The notes beneath the pieces are model-generated. The model was not told the origin of the DNA. It saw nothing but the letters and a program-made list of their open reading frames with translations, and searched no databases. From Nocardia aurantia (GTDB taxonomy: Bacteria; Actinomycetota; Actinomycetes; Mycobacteriales; Mycobacteriaceae), in the NCBI RefSeq assembly GCF_009604425.1, contig NZ_WEGI01000014.1, forward strand, positions 277,471 to 341,470: 64,000 nucleotides of DNA, written 5' to 3'. A program made the translations under genes and the position numbers. Of the stretch, positions 34,964 to 44,510 are shown in pieces (positions within the stretch are counted from its first letter, which is position 1; each line of letters starts with the position of its first letter).

Positions 34964-35971
34964 ATGGCGGTGAGCATCAAGGACGTGGCCCGGGTGGCCG
35001 GTGTGTCGCTGGGCACCGTCAGCAACGTGCTCAACCGGCCCGATCAGGTCGCCCCGGCCACCCGGGAGCGGGTGCGGCAGGCGATCGCCGACATCGGTTA
35101 TGTGCGCAACGATTCCGCGCGCCAGCTGCGGGCGGGCCGCAGCCGCACGCTGGCGATGGTGGTGCTGGACATGGCCAATCCGTTCTTCACCGATGTCGCG
35201 CGCGGCGCCGAGGAGGAGGCCGCCGGGCACGGCGCGATGCTGGTGCTGTGCAACAGCGGCGCCGACGAGCGCCGCGAGCATCGGCATCTGGAGCAGATCG
35301 CCGAGCAGCGGATGCGCGGCGTACTGCTCACCCCGGTGGTCGGCTCCGGTGACGAACCGCTGGAATTGCTTGCGGCCCAGAATATTCCGGCCGTACTGGT
35401 CGACCGGGGCAGTCCGCGCCCGGATCGCTGCTCGGTCACCGTCGACGACGTGCTCGGTGGCCGGCTCGCGGCCCGGCACCTGCTCGCGCTCGGGCACACC
35501 CACCTCGGATTCGTCGGCGGTCCGCTCTCGGTCACCCAGGTCGCCGACCGGTTCCAGGGCGCGGCCGACGTCGCCCGGGGCACGGGCGCCCGGCTGGACC
35601 ACATCGCCACCGACGCCCCGACCGTGACCGCCGGCCGCGACGCCACGGTCGCGCTGCTCGCCGCCGACGTCCGCCCGACGGCCCTGTTCTGCGCCAACGA
35701 TCTACTGGCTTTGGGCGCCTTGCAGGCGTTGATCATGGCCGGTCTCTCGGTCCCCGGCGACATGGCCGTGATCGGTTACGACGACATCGACTTCGCCGCG
35801 GCGGCCGCCGTGCCGTTGTCCTCGGTGCGGCAACCCCGCGAGGAGCTGGGCCGCAGCGCCGCCCGCCTGCTGCTGGAGGAGGCCGACCGCGACGCCACCC
35901 ACCGGCACCAGCATGTCGTCTTCATGCCGGAACTCGTGGTCCGCCGCTCGACCGATCCCGGCCGTCGGTAG
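34964..35971 (+). CDS. LacI-family transcriptional regulator
   Basis: 335 residues. The classical LacI N-terminus (VSIKDVARVAGVSLGTVSNVLNRP) has HTH and hinge, followed by a periplasmic-binding-protein-like sensor domain (LAMVVLDMANPFF, FVGGPLSV, ALFCANDLLALG, VIGYDDID). It normally represses a neighbouring sugar or catabolic operon; here the divergent flavin monooxygenase-LLM pair is the likely target. No clear 14-bp LacI half-site was found in the 208-bp gap. Confidence 0.9.
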   Translation: MAVSIKDVARVAGVSLGTVSNVLNRPDQVAPATRERVRQAIADIGYVRNDSARQLRAGRSRTLAMVVLDMANPFFTDVARGAEEEAAGHGAMLVLCNSGADERREHRHLEQIAEQRMRGVLLTPVVGSGDEPLELLAAQNIPAVLVDRGSPRPDRCSVTVDDVLGGRLAARHLLALGHTHLGFVGGPLSVTQVADRFQGAADVARGTGARLDHIATDAPTVTAGRDATVALLAADVRPTALFCANDLLALGALQALIMAGLSVPGDMAVIGYDDIDFAAAAAVPLSSVRQPREELGRSAARLLLEEADRDATHRHQHVVFMPELVVRRSTDPGRR

Positions 35972-36026
35972 GCCGACCGCACGCGATCCGTCGCCTCGGG
36001 CGGCCGCCGGGCATTTCTATTGCGCA

Positions 36027-36038
36027 CAATTTAATTTG
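36027..36038. promoter_or_regulatory. Candidate OhrR box
   Basis: The imperfect dyad CAATTTAATTTG lies about 18 bp upstream of the OhrR start, in an AT-rich patch resembling OhrR operators (ACAATT/AATTGT-like halves). An overlapping dyad ATTG-N4-CAAT begins at 36019. Confidence 0.5.
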
Positions 36039-36055
36039 GCACTACAGTGTCCGGT

Positions 36056-36505
36056 GTGACCAACCCGCTGGCGCTCGACAATCAGCTGTGCTTCCCGCTC
36101 TACGCGGCATCGCGGGCGATGACCGCGGTGTACCGCACCGAGCTGGACGCGCTGGGCCTCACCTATCCGCAGTATCTGGTGATGCTCGCGCTGTGGGAGC
36201 GCGACGGCCGCAGCGTCGGTGACCTGTGCACCACGCTGTCCCTGGATTCCGGCACCCTCTCGCCGCTGCTCAAGCGGCTGGAGTCGGCCGGCCTGGTGGA
36301 ACGCCGCCGCAGCGCCGACGACGAGCGGCGGGTCGGGATCACCCTCACCGACACCGGCCGGCGGCTGCGCGCGGACGCCTGCGAGGTTCCGCTACGGATC
36401 GCGGAGTCGACCGGCATGTCGCGGGAGGACATGGAGACGCTGCGCGACGCGCTGCAGCGCCTCACCCGGGCACTCACGGCCCACACCCACCCGAAGGAGA
36501 ACTGA
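36056..36505 (+). CDS. ohrR: OhrR-type MarR repressor (peroxide sensor)
   Basis: 149 residues, MarR fold. The N-terminal DNQLCFPLYAASR carries the single conserved sensing cysteine (Cys12) of OhrR proteins, and LTYPQYLVMLALW with DDERRVGITLT forms the rest of the winged-helix family pattern. Oxidation of Cys12 by organic hydroperoxides should release DNA. The GTG at 36056 aligns best with the family; a GTG at 36047 is possible. The ohr gene follows 2 bp after the stop, so both are one operon under autoregulation. Confidence 0.9.
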   Translation: MTNPLALDNQLCFPLYAASRAMTAVYRTELDALGLTYPQYLVMLALWERDGRSVGDLCTTLSLDSGTLSPLLKRLESAGLVERRRSADDERRVGITLTDTGRRLRADACEVPLRIAESTGMSREDMETLRDALQRLTRALTAHTHPKEN

Positions 36506-36507
36506 TC

Positions 36508-36930
36508 ATGGCAGTCCTGTACACCGCCGAGGCCCTGGCCACCGGCGACGGCCGCAACGGTCACGGTCGCTCCAGCGACGGCCGGCTGGATCTGGACCTG
36601 GCGATTCCGAAGGAGATGGGCGGCACCGGCGAGGGCACCAACCCGGAGCAGCTGTTCGCCATCGGGTACGCCGCCTGCTACCACTCCGCGCTGCGGCTGG
36701 TCGGCCGTCAGGACGGGGCGAACATCGACGATTCCGCGGTCGGCGCCAAGGTCGGCATCGGCCCCAACGACGCCGGCGGGTTCGCGCTGGAGGTCACGCT
36801 CGAGATCACCCTGCCGCACCTCCCGCACGACGAGGCGCAGGCGCTGGCCGACAAGGCCCACCAGGTGTGCCCGTACTCCAACGCCACCCGCGGCAACATC
36901 CCGGTCCACATCGTGGTCACCGACGACTGA
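36508..36930 (+). CDS. ohr: Organic hydroperoxide resistance protein
   Basis: 140 residues, OsmC/Ohr fold. The peroxidatic Cys57 (GYAACYHSAL) and resolving Cys121 (HQVCPYSNATRGN) are in place, and NPEQLFAIGYAAC is the Ohr signature. It reduces organic and lipid hydroperoxides with lipoylated protein as the reductant. The Shine-Dalgarno GAAGGAGA lies 7 bp before the ATG. A strong terminator at 36950-36984 ends the ohrR-ohr operon. Confidence 0.94.
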   Translation: MAVLYTAEALATGDGRNGHGRSSDGRLDLDLAIPKEMGGTGEGTNPEQLFAIGYAACYHSALRLVGRQDGANIDDSAVGAKVGIGPNDAGGFALEVTLEITLPHLPHDEAQALADKAHQVCPYSNATRGNIPVHIVVTDD

Positions 36931-36949
36931 TCTTCGCGATCCGGTCCAC

Positions 36950-36984
36950 CTCGGCGCGTCGCCCGGCTCGGGCGACGCGCCGAG
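36950..36984 (+). terminator. Terminator after ohr
   Basis: A perfect 15-bp stem (36950-36964 with 36970-36984) and a 5-base loop GGCTC. There is no T-tract, as is common in actinobacterial terminators. Confidence 0.75.
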
Positions 36985-37104
36985 CCATGTGGAACACGTT
37001 GCAAAAAAGTTGCCACCGGCGCAGGTGAAACGGTCACGGCAATGGCGAATCGGTGTCATGCTTCACGGCACTCGAGTTCGTTTCGAATCCCGAAAGGGGT
37101 TGCC

Positions 37105-38721
37105 ATGTCCACCGCTTCCACCGTCGAGGGCGCCGGTGTGTCCGATTCGCCGGACGACACCGGCCGGCTCGACGGGGCCTCGCCGCGCCGGATCTGGTCG
37201 GTGCTACTTGTTATAGTTCTGTTCAGCGAGATCGCGCCGACGCAGTACACGATGGTCGCCGCCGCGCTGCAGAAGATCGCGCCGTCGTTCCCCGGCGTGG
37301 GGGCCAACATCACGTGGACGATGATCGCGTTCGGCCTGGTCGGCGCCTCCGCGTCGCCGTTGATCGGCAAGATGAGCGACGTCTGGGGGAAGAAGAAGCT
37401 GTTCCTCGCCATGGGCGTGCTGTTCGCCGCGGGCTGTCTGCTGTCGGTGCTCACCTCGAACTGGTGGGTGTTCCTGGCGGGTCGCTGTTTGCAGGCCACC
37501 GCGATAGCGACGGCCGTGGTCGCCTACGGGCTGATCCGGGACCTGTTGCCGCGCAGACTCGTTCCCGTCGGGCTCGGCCTCACCGCGACCGGCTTCGGCT
37601 TCTCCGCGGCGCTGGCGCCGCTGCTGGCCGGCTGGCTGGTCGACAACTACCAGTGGCGGGCGATGTTCTGGTTCCTGTTCGGCTTCACCGTGCTGATGCT
37701 GCCGATCGTGGCCTTGGTTGTGCCGGAATCCACACTGCGCGTACGGGAATCGATCGACATCACCGGCGCGGCCCTACTGTCCGGTGGCACCGCGCTGGTG
37801 CTGATCTACATCGACAAGGGCCAGGACTGGGGCTGGGGGCGGCCGCTGACGCTATTGTGGCTGATCGCCGGCCTGCTGTTGCTGGTGGCGTTCGTCCTGG
37901 TCGAGTTGCGGGTGCGGGTCCCGGTGGTCGACATCCGGCTGCTGGCGCATCCACGGGTCAGCCTGGTGCTGATCACCGCGCTGTTCACCTCGTGCATGGT
38001 CGGGATCCAGGGCTACGCGATCGCCTACATGGTGCAGACACCCAGCGAGGGCGCGCTGCGCGGCACCATCGTGAACACGACCATCGACACCGCCGCCCAG
38101 CAGTACAAACTGCATCTGCTCCCGCAGGCCGTGCGGGTGGTGATCGATCCGTCCTACAGCTACGGCAACGGGCTCACGCTGTTGCAGTTCGCCGTGCGGA
38201 TCGCGCTGATCCAGGGTCTGCTCGGCATGATCTTCGGCCTGATCGCGGGCCTGGTGGCGCGCCGCTTCGGTCCCTGGTACCCGCTGATCGCGTCGGTGGC
38301 GATCCTCGCCGGCGTCGGGATCGCGGAGGTGTTCCTGCCGCACCAGTGGGGATGGTTCGCGCTCACCAGCGGGTTCTTCGGCATCGCGTTCGGGCTCTAC
38401 TACGCGGCCGCGCCGACCCTGGTGGTGGAGGCGGTCCCACAGGAGCAACAGGGCATCAGCGTCGGGGTGCTCGGCGTGATGCAGAGCATGGGCGTCGCGA
38501 TCGGCACCGCCGCGATCACCGCGTTCCTGAACAACAACCCGCTGCACGCGGAGGTGTCGGTGGCCGGGCAGACCCGCACCGCGCCCATCCCGCAGGTGTT
38601 CGGCGAACACGGCTACGTGCTCGGATTCTGGTTCGCGGTCGTCACCTCGGTGATCGGCCTGCTGGTCGCGCTGTTCATGCGGCACGGCCGCACCCCGGCC
38701 ACCGGCGGCGCCACCTTCTGA
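37105..38721 (+). CDS. MFS transporter with an unusual central loop
   Basis: 538 residues, about 14 membrane helices of the DHA2 type (APTQYTMVAAALQ in helix 1, GKMSDVWGKKKLFL as motif A, AGRCLQATAIATAVVAYGLI in helix 4). Between helices near residues 318 and 375 lies a polar insertion of about 50 residues (from QTPSEGALRG to SYSYGNG), probably a folded extracytoplasmic loop not found in standard drug exporters. The ATG at 37105 with GAAAGGGG upstream is used. It is convergent with its probable TetR regulator (5-bp gap). Confidence 0.87.
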   Translation: MSTASTVEGAGVSDSPDDTGRLDGASPRRIWSVLLVIVLFSEIAPTQYTMVAAALQKIAPSFPGVGANITWTMIAFGLVGASASPLIGKMSDVWGKKKLFLAMGVLFAAGCLLSVLTSNWWVFLAGRCLQATAIATAVVAYGLIRDLLPRRLVPVGLGLTATGFGFSAALAPLLAGWLVDNYQWRAMFWFLFGFTVLMLPIVALVVPESTLRVRESIDITGAALLSGGTALVLIYIDKGQDWGWGRPLTLLWLIAGLLLLVAFVLVELRVRVPVVDIRLLAHPRVSLVLITALFTSCMVGIQGYAIAYMVQTPSEGALRGTIVNTTIDTAAQQYKLHLLPQAVRVVIDPSYSYGNGLTLLQFAVRIALIQGLLGMIFGLIAGLVARRFGPWYPLIASVAILAGVGIAEVFLPHQWGWFALTSGFFGIAFGLYYAAAPTLVVEAVPQEQQGISVGVLGVMQSMGVAIGTAAITAFLNNNPLHAEVSVAGQTRTAPIPQVFGEHGYVLGFWFAVVTSVIGLLVALFMRHGRTPATGGATF

Positions 38722-38726
38722 CCGCG

Positions 38727-39263
38727 TTACCGGCCGACCGGCCGCCACTGCGCGGCCAGGTCGGCCAGCAAGGAGTCGTCGACCGGGCGGCGGGCCACCA
38801 GCGCCTGGAAGTAGAGCGGCCCGACGATGCGCGCGAACGCCGCGTCGGACAGCGGGCCGGTGATCTCCGCGAGCCGGTCGCGGCGCAGATCCGTGATCCG
38901 GCGCAGCACCTCGCCCGCGACCGGATCGTGGTCGGCGTGCGCCGCCAGGCTGGTGAACGCCGCGGCGGTGCCCGGCACCGCCAGGCTGTCGCGCAGCGCG
39001 TGCAGGAATTCCAGCACGGTCCCCGGTGCGGTACCCGGCGGCGCCTCCCGCACGCGGTAGTACCGCAGCGCGGCGTCCGTCAGCAGCTGATCGCGCGACG
39101 GCCAGTGCCGGTACAGCGTGTTGCGCGACACCCGGGAACGGCGGGCGACGGCGGCGAACGTGACCGCCTCCGGACCCTCGGTGACCAGGATCGCCTGGGC
39201 ACAGGCGAGCACGTGCTCGAGGGTGCGGTCGGCCCGCGGCTCGGGCCGGGCGTCGTGCGTCAC
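38727..39263 (-). CDS. TetR-family regulator
   Basis: 178 residues with a TetR HTH (VTFAAVARRSRVSRNTLYRHWPSRDQLL) and a helical effector domain (ALRDSLAVPGTAAAFTSL). The GTG at 39263 is chosen; the frame continues upstream to 39287 without a ribosome site. It is convergent with the MFS transporter and may control it, although the operator was not found. Confidence 0.85.
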   Translation of the reverse strand: MTHDARPEPRADRTLEHVLACAQAILVTEGPEAVTFAAVARRSRVSRNTLYRHWPSRDQLLTDAALRYYRVREAPPGTAPGTVLEFLHALRDSLAVPGTAAAFTSLAAHADHDPVAGEVLRRITDLRRDRLAEITGPLSDAAFARIVGPLYFQALVARRPVDDSLLADLAAQWRPVGR

Positions 39264-39380
39264 ACACCCGACTATAAGGCGGCGCATCCCGTACGGAACA
39301 CGGTTCGGCCACCGCGTAAAGTTGTCACAGCCGGCATACGCACCGGCGACCCGCGATCCCGATTCGGTGGCTCACACAGC

Positions 39381-39557
39381 CGATTCCGGCTGATCGCCGA
39401 GGGGCCTCCGGTCCACGTCGTGGTCCATCGCGGCACCCGCCACGATATCGGCAACCCGGCCGGATATCTGCGCGCGGCAATCGATTTCGCGTTGCAGCGG
39501 GAGGAGTACGCGGACTCCCTGCGAAGCTGGTTGCGCGGTCGCCTCACCGCCGCCTGA
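39381..39557 (+). pseudogene. galU: C-terminal fragment of UTP-glucose-1-phosphate uridylyltransferase
   Basis: The last 58 codons before the stop read VHVVVHRGTRHDIGNPAGYL followed by RAAIDFALQREEYADSLRSW and a short basic tail. This is the C-terminal signature of bacterial GalU (xGxRxDxGxxxGYLxAxxxFAL). Nothing upstream of 39381 in this frame belongs to GalU, there is no start codon, and about 240 N-terminal residues are missing. The fragment itself has no frameshift and a normal stop. It is a remnant left by recombination or gene decay. Confidence 0.75.
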
Positions 39558-39604
39558 TCATCGCCGGCTCGCCGGAACGGCCCCGGCGCGGACCGTCTCC
39601 GCGG

Positions 39605-39874
39605 TCACGGCCCCTGTCCGACGCCACCGTGGCCCGAGCAGGCGTTCGGTAGATCGCGGCTGAACACGGACGCGCCGTCGTGGCATCGGGTCGTCGCGCC
39701 CGGTGGTGGCTTGGTGGTCTGTTCGGGGCGTTGCACACATACGTTGTGAACGTTCAAGTAGAAATCGGGCGGGCACCGGTCGGAGTGCGCTGTGGCCGGC
39801 GAGACCGAGATTCCGCCGCCGACTATCGCCGCTATGCAGGCAAGCTGTACGAACCATCGCAACGTGCTGGTCAT
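39605..39874 (-). CDS. Small secreted DUF3761-type protein
   Basis: 89 residues. Signal peptide of about 29 residues (FVQLACIAAIVGGGISV, then ATAHS). The mature 60 residues contain RCPPDFYLNVHNVCV and a C-terminal CHDGASVF...CSGHGGV motif typical of DUF3761, with four cysteines likely paired. It is exported by the Sec route; its role is unknown. No partner gene is adjacent. Confidence 0.8.
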   Translation of the reverse strand: MTSTLRWFVQLACIAAIVGGGISVSPATAHSDRCPPDFYLNVHNVCVQRPEQTTKPPPGATTRCHDGASVFSRDLPNACSGHGGVGQGP

Positions 39875-40291
39875 CGCGACCTCCGAGCGGGTGGAGTCCT
39901 GACGGTGCGACCAGACCTACGAGTGCTGTCAACCATGATACGACCTGCGTCCCGGCAAGCGCCCGGCGTTTCCGCAGTCACCGGATGTTCCAGCGAACAA
40001 CGTCGCGTTACCGGACGTCGCGTTACCGGCCGGACTGTCGGCGCTACCCACACACGGCTGCGCGACCGGTATCGGATGACAGTACCGCCGCGGGCGACCC
40101 TGGTGACCTTCTCGGGGCCGCGCCCGGCATTCCCGAAACCACTCGGTGCGGCCGAAATTCGCTGGCTCGTACTCGATCGGCGGTGGTACACAGGATGGGC
40201 TCACCCGCGACCGGCGGAGAGCGATTCCACAGCGACGGGACGGAACATCGGGTACCGCTGTGGTGCACCGTGTTCCGCCGGGGAGGGCACC
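39875..40291. other. Gap of about 420 bp without a convincing gene
   Basis: Reading frames here lack codon bias and homology features. It must contain the promoter of the DUF3761 gene (minus strand) and that of the nucleotidyltransferase (plus strand; GGGGAGGG lies 5 bp before its start). A short tandem repeat at 40001-40030 is listed separately. Confidence 0.5.
40001..40030. repeat. Tandem 15-bp repeat, two units
   Basis: The unit CGTCGCGTTACCGG plus A or C occurs twice in direct succession (40001-40015 and 40016-40030). It is probably a chance or slippage duplication in a non-coding gap. Confidence 0.6.
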
Positions 40292-40981
40292 GTGAACAGG
40301 ACCAGAAATCTACTGCTCGAAGGTGTGGTCGGGTCCACCGCCTACGGGTTGAGCACGCCGTCGAGCGATACCGACTACGCGGGGATCTTCGTCGAGCCGA
40401 CGGTCAGTTTCCTCGGTCTGCATCCGCCGGATCGGCACCGCGCCACCCGGACCGGCCGCGACGGGGCCGACGCCACCTACCACGAGGTGGGCAAGGCGAT
40501 GGGGCTGATGCTGGCGTGCAATCCGACCGCGATGGATGTGCTGTGGCTGGAGGACTATCTGCTGCTCACCCCGTTCGGCGCGGAGCTGGTGTCGCTGCGC
40601 GGCTGCTTCCTGTCCGCGCCGCGGGTGCGCAACGCGTTCTTCGGGTACGCGACCGCGCAACTCCAGGCGCTGTCCCGGCATCCACGGCTCGGGGATCCGC
40701 GCCGCGCCAAGCACGCCCGGCACGTCCGGCGGTTGCTGTGGCAGGGTTTCCAGCTCTACACCACCGGCGTACTGCCGATCCGGGTGCCCGATCCCGAGGT
40801 GTATTTCGCGTTCGGTGAGCAGGTGATGACCGATCCGGAGGCGCTGGCGGCCCGGAACCTGATGGCGGAGTACGAGTCCCGCTTCGCCGCTGCCACCGCC
40901 GTGCTGCCCGCCGCGCCGGACGAGGCGCCGCTGGAGGATTTCCTGCAGCGGGTCCGGCGCGCCCACCTCGAGGCGTGCTGA
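40292..40981 (+). CDS. Predicted nucleotidyltransferase (COG3541-like)
   Basis: 229 residues. The pol-beta-type signature GSTAYGLSTPSSDTDYAG (residues 14-31) provides the GS helix and the DxD metal ligands Asp26 and Asp28. KAMGLMLACNPTAMDVLW and a helical C-terminus (HARHVRRLLWQGFQLYTTG) match the family of stand-alone predicted nucleotidyltransferases. Substrate unknown; some homologues are antitoxin- or phage-associated. The GTG start at 40292 has a good ribosome site. Convergent with the ABC importer (4-bp gap). Confidence 0.82.
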   Translation: MNRTRNLLLEGVVGSTAYGLSTPSSDTDYAGIFVEPTVSFLGLHPPDRHRATRTGRDGADATYHEVGKAMGLMLACNPTAMDVLWLEDYLLLTPFGAELVSLRGCFLSAPRVRNAFFGYATAQLQALSRHPRLGDPRRAKHARHVRRLLWQGFQLYTTGVLPIRVPDPEVYFAFGEQVMTDPEALAARNLMAEYESRFAAATAVLPAAPDEAPLEDFLQRVRRAHLEAC

Positions 40982-40985
40982 ACGC

Positions 40986-43607
40986 TCAATCCACCAGGGC
41001 CAGGCCAAGATACGCCTCCTGCACGGCGGCGTCGGCGCGGATCTCCGCCGGGGTGCCGTCGGCGATCACCGCGCCCTGGTGCAGCACCACGATGCGGTCG
41101 CAGGCCGACATGACCAGGGCCATGTCGTGGTCGACGACGAGCACCGCGAGGCCGCTGCCGAGCGCGAGATCGCGCAGCGCCGTGGCGAGTGCGCCGATCT
41201 CGGTGATGGACAGGCCCGCGCCCGGCTCGTCCAGCAGTACGACCGCGGGGTCGGTGGCGAGCGCGCGGGCGATGCCGGTGAAACGCCGTTTCGCCATGGA
41301 CAGTTCGGCGGGCAGGCGCGCGAGATCGTCGGTCAGGCCGAACTTCTCGACCGCCGCCTGGGCCGGTTCGGGCAGCCGGCCGTCGGTGTGCCCGGCGTTC
41401 TCGGCGGCCACCCGCAGGTTCTGCGCCACGGTGAGATCCTCGAACAGTTCACCGCCCTGGAACACCCGGCCCAGTCCGGCGCGGGCCCGCGCGTCCGGGC
41501 TGCGGCCGGTCAGCGCGTGCTCGCCGAGCGACACCTCGCCCGCGTCGATCGGCGCGAAGCCGCCGAGGGCGTCGAGCAGTGTGGTCTTGCCGGCGCCGTT
41601 CGGGCCGACCAGGCCGGTCACCTCGCCGGGCCGGGCCGCCATGGTCACCGACCGGACGGCCGTGACGCCACCGAAGTGCACCGAGACGTCCGCGGCCGCC
41701 AATTCCGCACCGGCGCGCGGTGATTGCACCCCGCCGGGCAGCGGCGCGGGGTCGAACTGCGAACGCTTGCGCCAGGTCACCCCGTTGGGGTGGACCAGCA
41801 CGGTGACCACCAGTCCGGCGCCGAAGACGGTGGCGTAGTTCTCGGTGAGCCAGCCGATGTTCAGATCGGAGATGGCCAGATACACCAGTCCGCCCATGGC
41901 CATCACGCCGCCGAGCAGTCCGCCGGACACCGAGGTCACGCCCGCGATCACCGCCAGGCTCACCAGATTGATCGACTCCATGAACGCGAACTGGCCGAAG
42001 GTGACCGTGGAGCTGCGGAACGCGAGCAGTACGCCGGCCGTCCCGGCCAGTGCCGAGGACACCACGAACGCCGCGAGTTTCGTTCGGGTGACACTGATTC
42101 CGACGGACGCGGCCGCGCGCTCGTTGGTGCGGACAACCAGCAGCCGGCGGCCCAGCGCGGAACGCCGTACCAGCATCACCACCAGGCCCGCGAGCACCAG
42201 CCAGCACAGCGCGAACAGCCCGTACCGTTCCGGATACAGCGCCGCGTCGATCTCGAATCCGAACAGGGCCGGCGGGTGCGGTTGCAGTCCGACCAGACCA
42301 CCGGTGAAGGTGCTGCTCTCGAACAGCACCACCGACACCGCGATCGCCAGCGCCATGGTCAGAATGGCCAGATTGATGCCGCGCACCCGCAGCGCCGGCA
42401 GGCCGACCAGCAGCCCGGCCAGCGCGCCGACCGCCGCGCCGACCAGCGGTGCCAGCACGAACGGCAGCCCGAACGAGATGTCCAGCCGGGCAGCCACATA
42501 CGCGCCGAGGCCGGCGACGGTCATCTGCGCCAGGCTGATCTGGTTGGCGTAGCCGACCAGCAGCACCAGCGACAGCACCAGGATCGCGAACACAATCGAC
42601 ACCGTCGCCGCGTCCCGCCAGTCCGGGGTGCCGAGGAACAGCACCGCGACCGCCACCGCCACGGCGATCGCCACCGGGATCGGCCGGAACAGCCCAGCGG
42701 CCACCGGTTGTGCGGGCACCGCGGGCAGCCGGTTGCTCGCCCGGTCGCGGCGCAGCACCAGGATCAGCAGCACGGCGACGAAGGGCACGGTCTGCGGCCA
42801 GCCCAGCTGCCACTGTCGCGGGACGTGATCGGAAACCAGATGTGTCACCACACTTTCGCCGACCCCGAGGATCAGGCCACCGGCCAGCGCCGACAGATAG
42901 CCGTCGAACCGGCCGGGCAGCGCGGCGGCCAGCGCGAACGCCGTCACCGTGAGCATCGTGGTGTCGAATTGGCCGACGATGGGGGCGACCAGGATGCCCG
43001 CCGCCGCGGCGAGCACCGAGCCCAGTGCCCAGTTCAGGCCGCCGAGCACATGCGGTGAGGCGCCCAATGCCTGTGCGGCGGACTCGTGTTCGGCCATCGC
43101 CTTGGTCATCAACGGCAGCCGGCCCCACGCCGACCAGCCCGCCAGCACCGCGACCACCAGCACCGCGATCACCAGGATGGCGACCCGCTCGGTCGGAATC
43201 GGTTGTCCGAGAACGCGGGTCGTCGACGACGGCAGCGCGCTGCGCGGCACCCGCGGCACATCGGGAAAGACGGTGTGCGCCAGCCCGGTCAGGAATCCGA
43301 GCAGGCCCAGCGTGGCGACCATCCGTGACAGCTGGGTGCGGTTGCGGATCGGCCGGATCACCACCAGGTAGATCAGCGCCCCGAAAATCGCCGCGCCGGC
43401 GAGGGTCAGCGCGGCCGCCGCCGCGAACGGCAGGCCGGTGTCGTCACGCAGCCGGTAACACAGCAGCGCACCCCAGAGCGCGATGCCGCCGTGGGCGAAA
43501 TTGATCGTCCTGGAGCCGCGGTGGATCGCCACGATCCCCACCGCGCTCACCGCGTACACGCCGCCGATACCGAGGCCCAGCAGCGCGAATCGCAGGGTCA
43601 GGTCCAT
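40986..43607 (-). CDS. Fused LivH-LivM-LivG branched-chain-type ABC importer
   Basis: 873 residues carrying three subunits in one chain: permease LivH (1-285; NFAHGGIALWGALL), permease LivM (about 300-610; GYANQISLAQMTVAGLGAY) and ATPase LivG (about 635-873; Walker A GLVGPNGAGKTT, Walker B VVLLDEPGAGLS). The ABC signature is unusual, LSMAKRRFTGIARALA, without the glycine that normally follows Ser. The ATG at 43607 with GAAGGGG upstream begins LivH; the frame further upstream is non-coding. It works with divergent LivF and LivK to import a branched-chain amino acid, amide or similar solute. Confidence 0.92.
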   Translation of the reverse strand: MDLTLRFALLGLGIGGVYAVSAVGIVAIHRGSRTINFAHGGIALWGALLCYRLRDDTGLPFAAAAALTLAGAAIFGALIYLVVIRPIRNRTQLSRMVATLGLLGFLTGLAHTVFPDVPRVPRSALPSSTTRVLGQPIPTERVAILVIAVLVVAVLAGWSAWGRLPLMTKAMAEHESAAQALGASPHVLGGLNWALGSVLAAAAGILVAPIVGQFDTTMLTVTAFALAAALPGRFDGYLSALAGGLILGVGESVVTHLVSDHVPRQWQLGWPQTVPFVAVLLILVLRRDRASNRLPAVPAQPVAAGLFRPIPVAIAVAVAVAVLFLGTPDWRDAATVSIVFAILVLSLVLLVGYANQISLAQMTVAGLGAYVAARLDISFGLPFVLAPLVGAAVGALAGLLVGLPALRVRGINLAILTMALAIAVSVVLFESSTFTGGLVGLQPHPPALFGFEIDAALYPERYGLFALCWLVLAGLVVMLVRRSALGRRLLVVRTNERAAASVGISVTRTKLAAFVVSSALAGTAGVLLAFRSSTVTFGQFAFMESINLVSLAVIAGVTSVSGGLLGGVMAMGGLVYLAISDLNIGWLTENYATVFGAGLVVTVLVHPNGVTWRKRSQFDPAPLPGGVQSPRAGAELAAADVSVHFGGVTAVRSVTMAARPGEVTGLVGPNGAGKTTLLDALGGFAPIDAGEVSLGEHALTGRSPDARARAGLGRVFQGGELFEDLTVAQNLRVAAENAGHTDGRLPEPAQAAVEKFGLTDDLARLPAELSMAKRRFTGIARALATDPAVVLLDEPGAGLSITEIGALATALRDLALGSGLAVLVVDHDMALVMSACDRIVVLHQGAVIADGTPAEIRADAAVQEAYLGLALVD

Positions 43608-43737
43608 CACGACCCCTTCGCCGTATTCCGATGTTGCCGGCGCCTCTTGGCGAAGCGCCCGTGCCGACTGTATGTTTGTGAGCACCTACTCGCAAGGGTT
43701 GGGCAACAGGGCGGTTGCGGAAATACGGTGGATGCCG

Positions 43738-44472
<735 letters not shown>

Positions 44473-44510
44473 CCATCGTTTCTCATCGCTCGTCCCCGAG
44501 AGGTTCGTCC

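Noticed and set aside
37053..39557. An 834-codon plus-strand open frame
   Set aside because: It is a shifted frame of the MFS gene. Only its last 58 codons are meaningful, as the GalU remnant.
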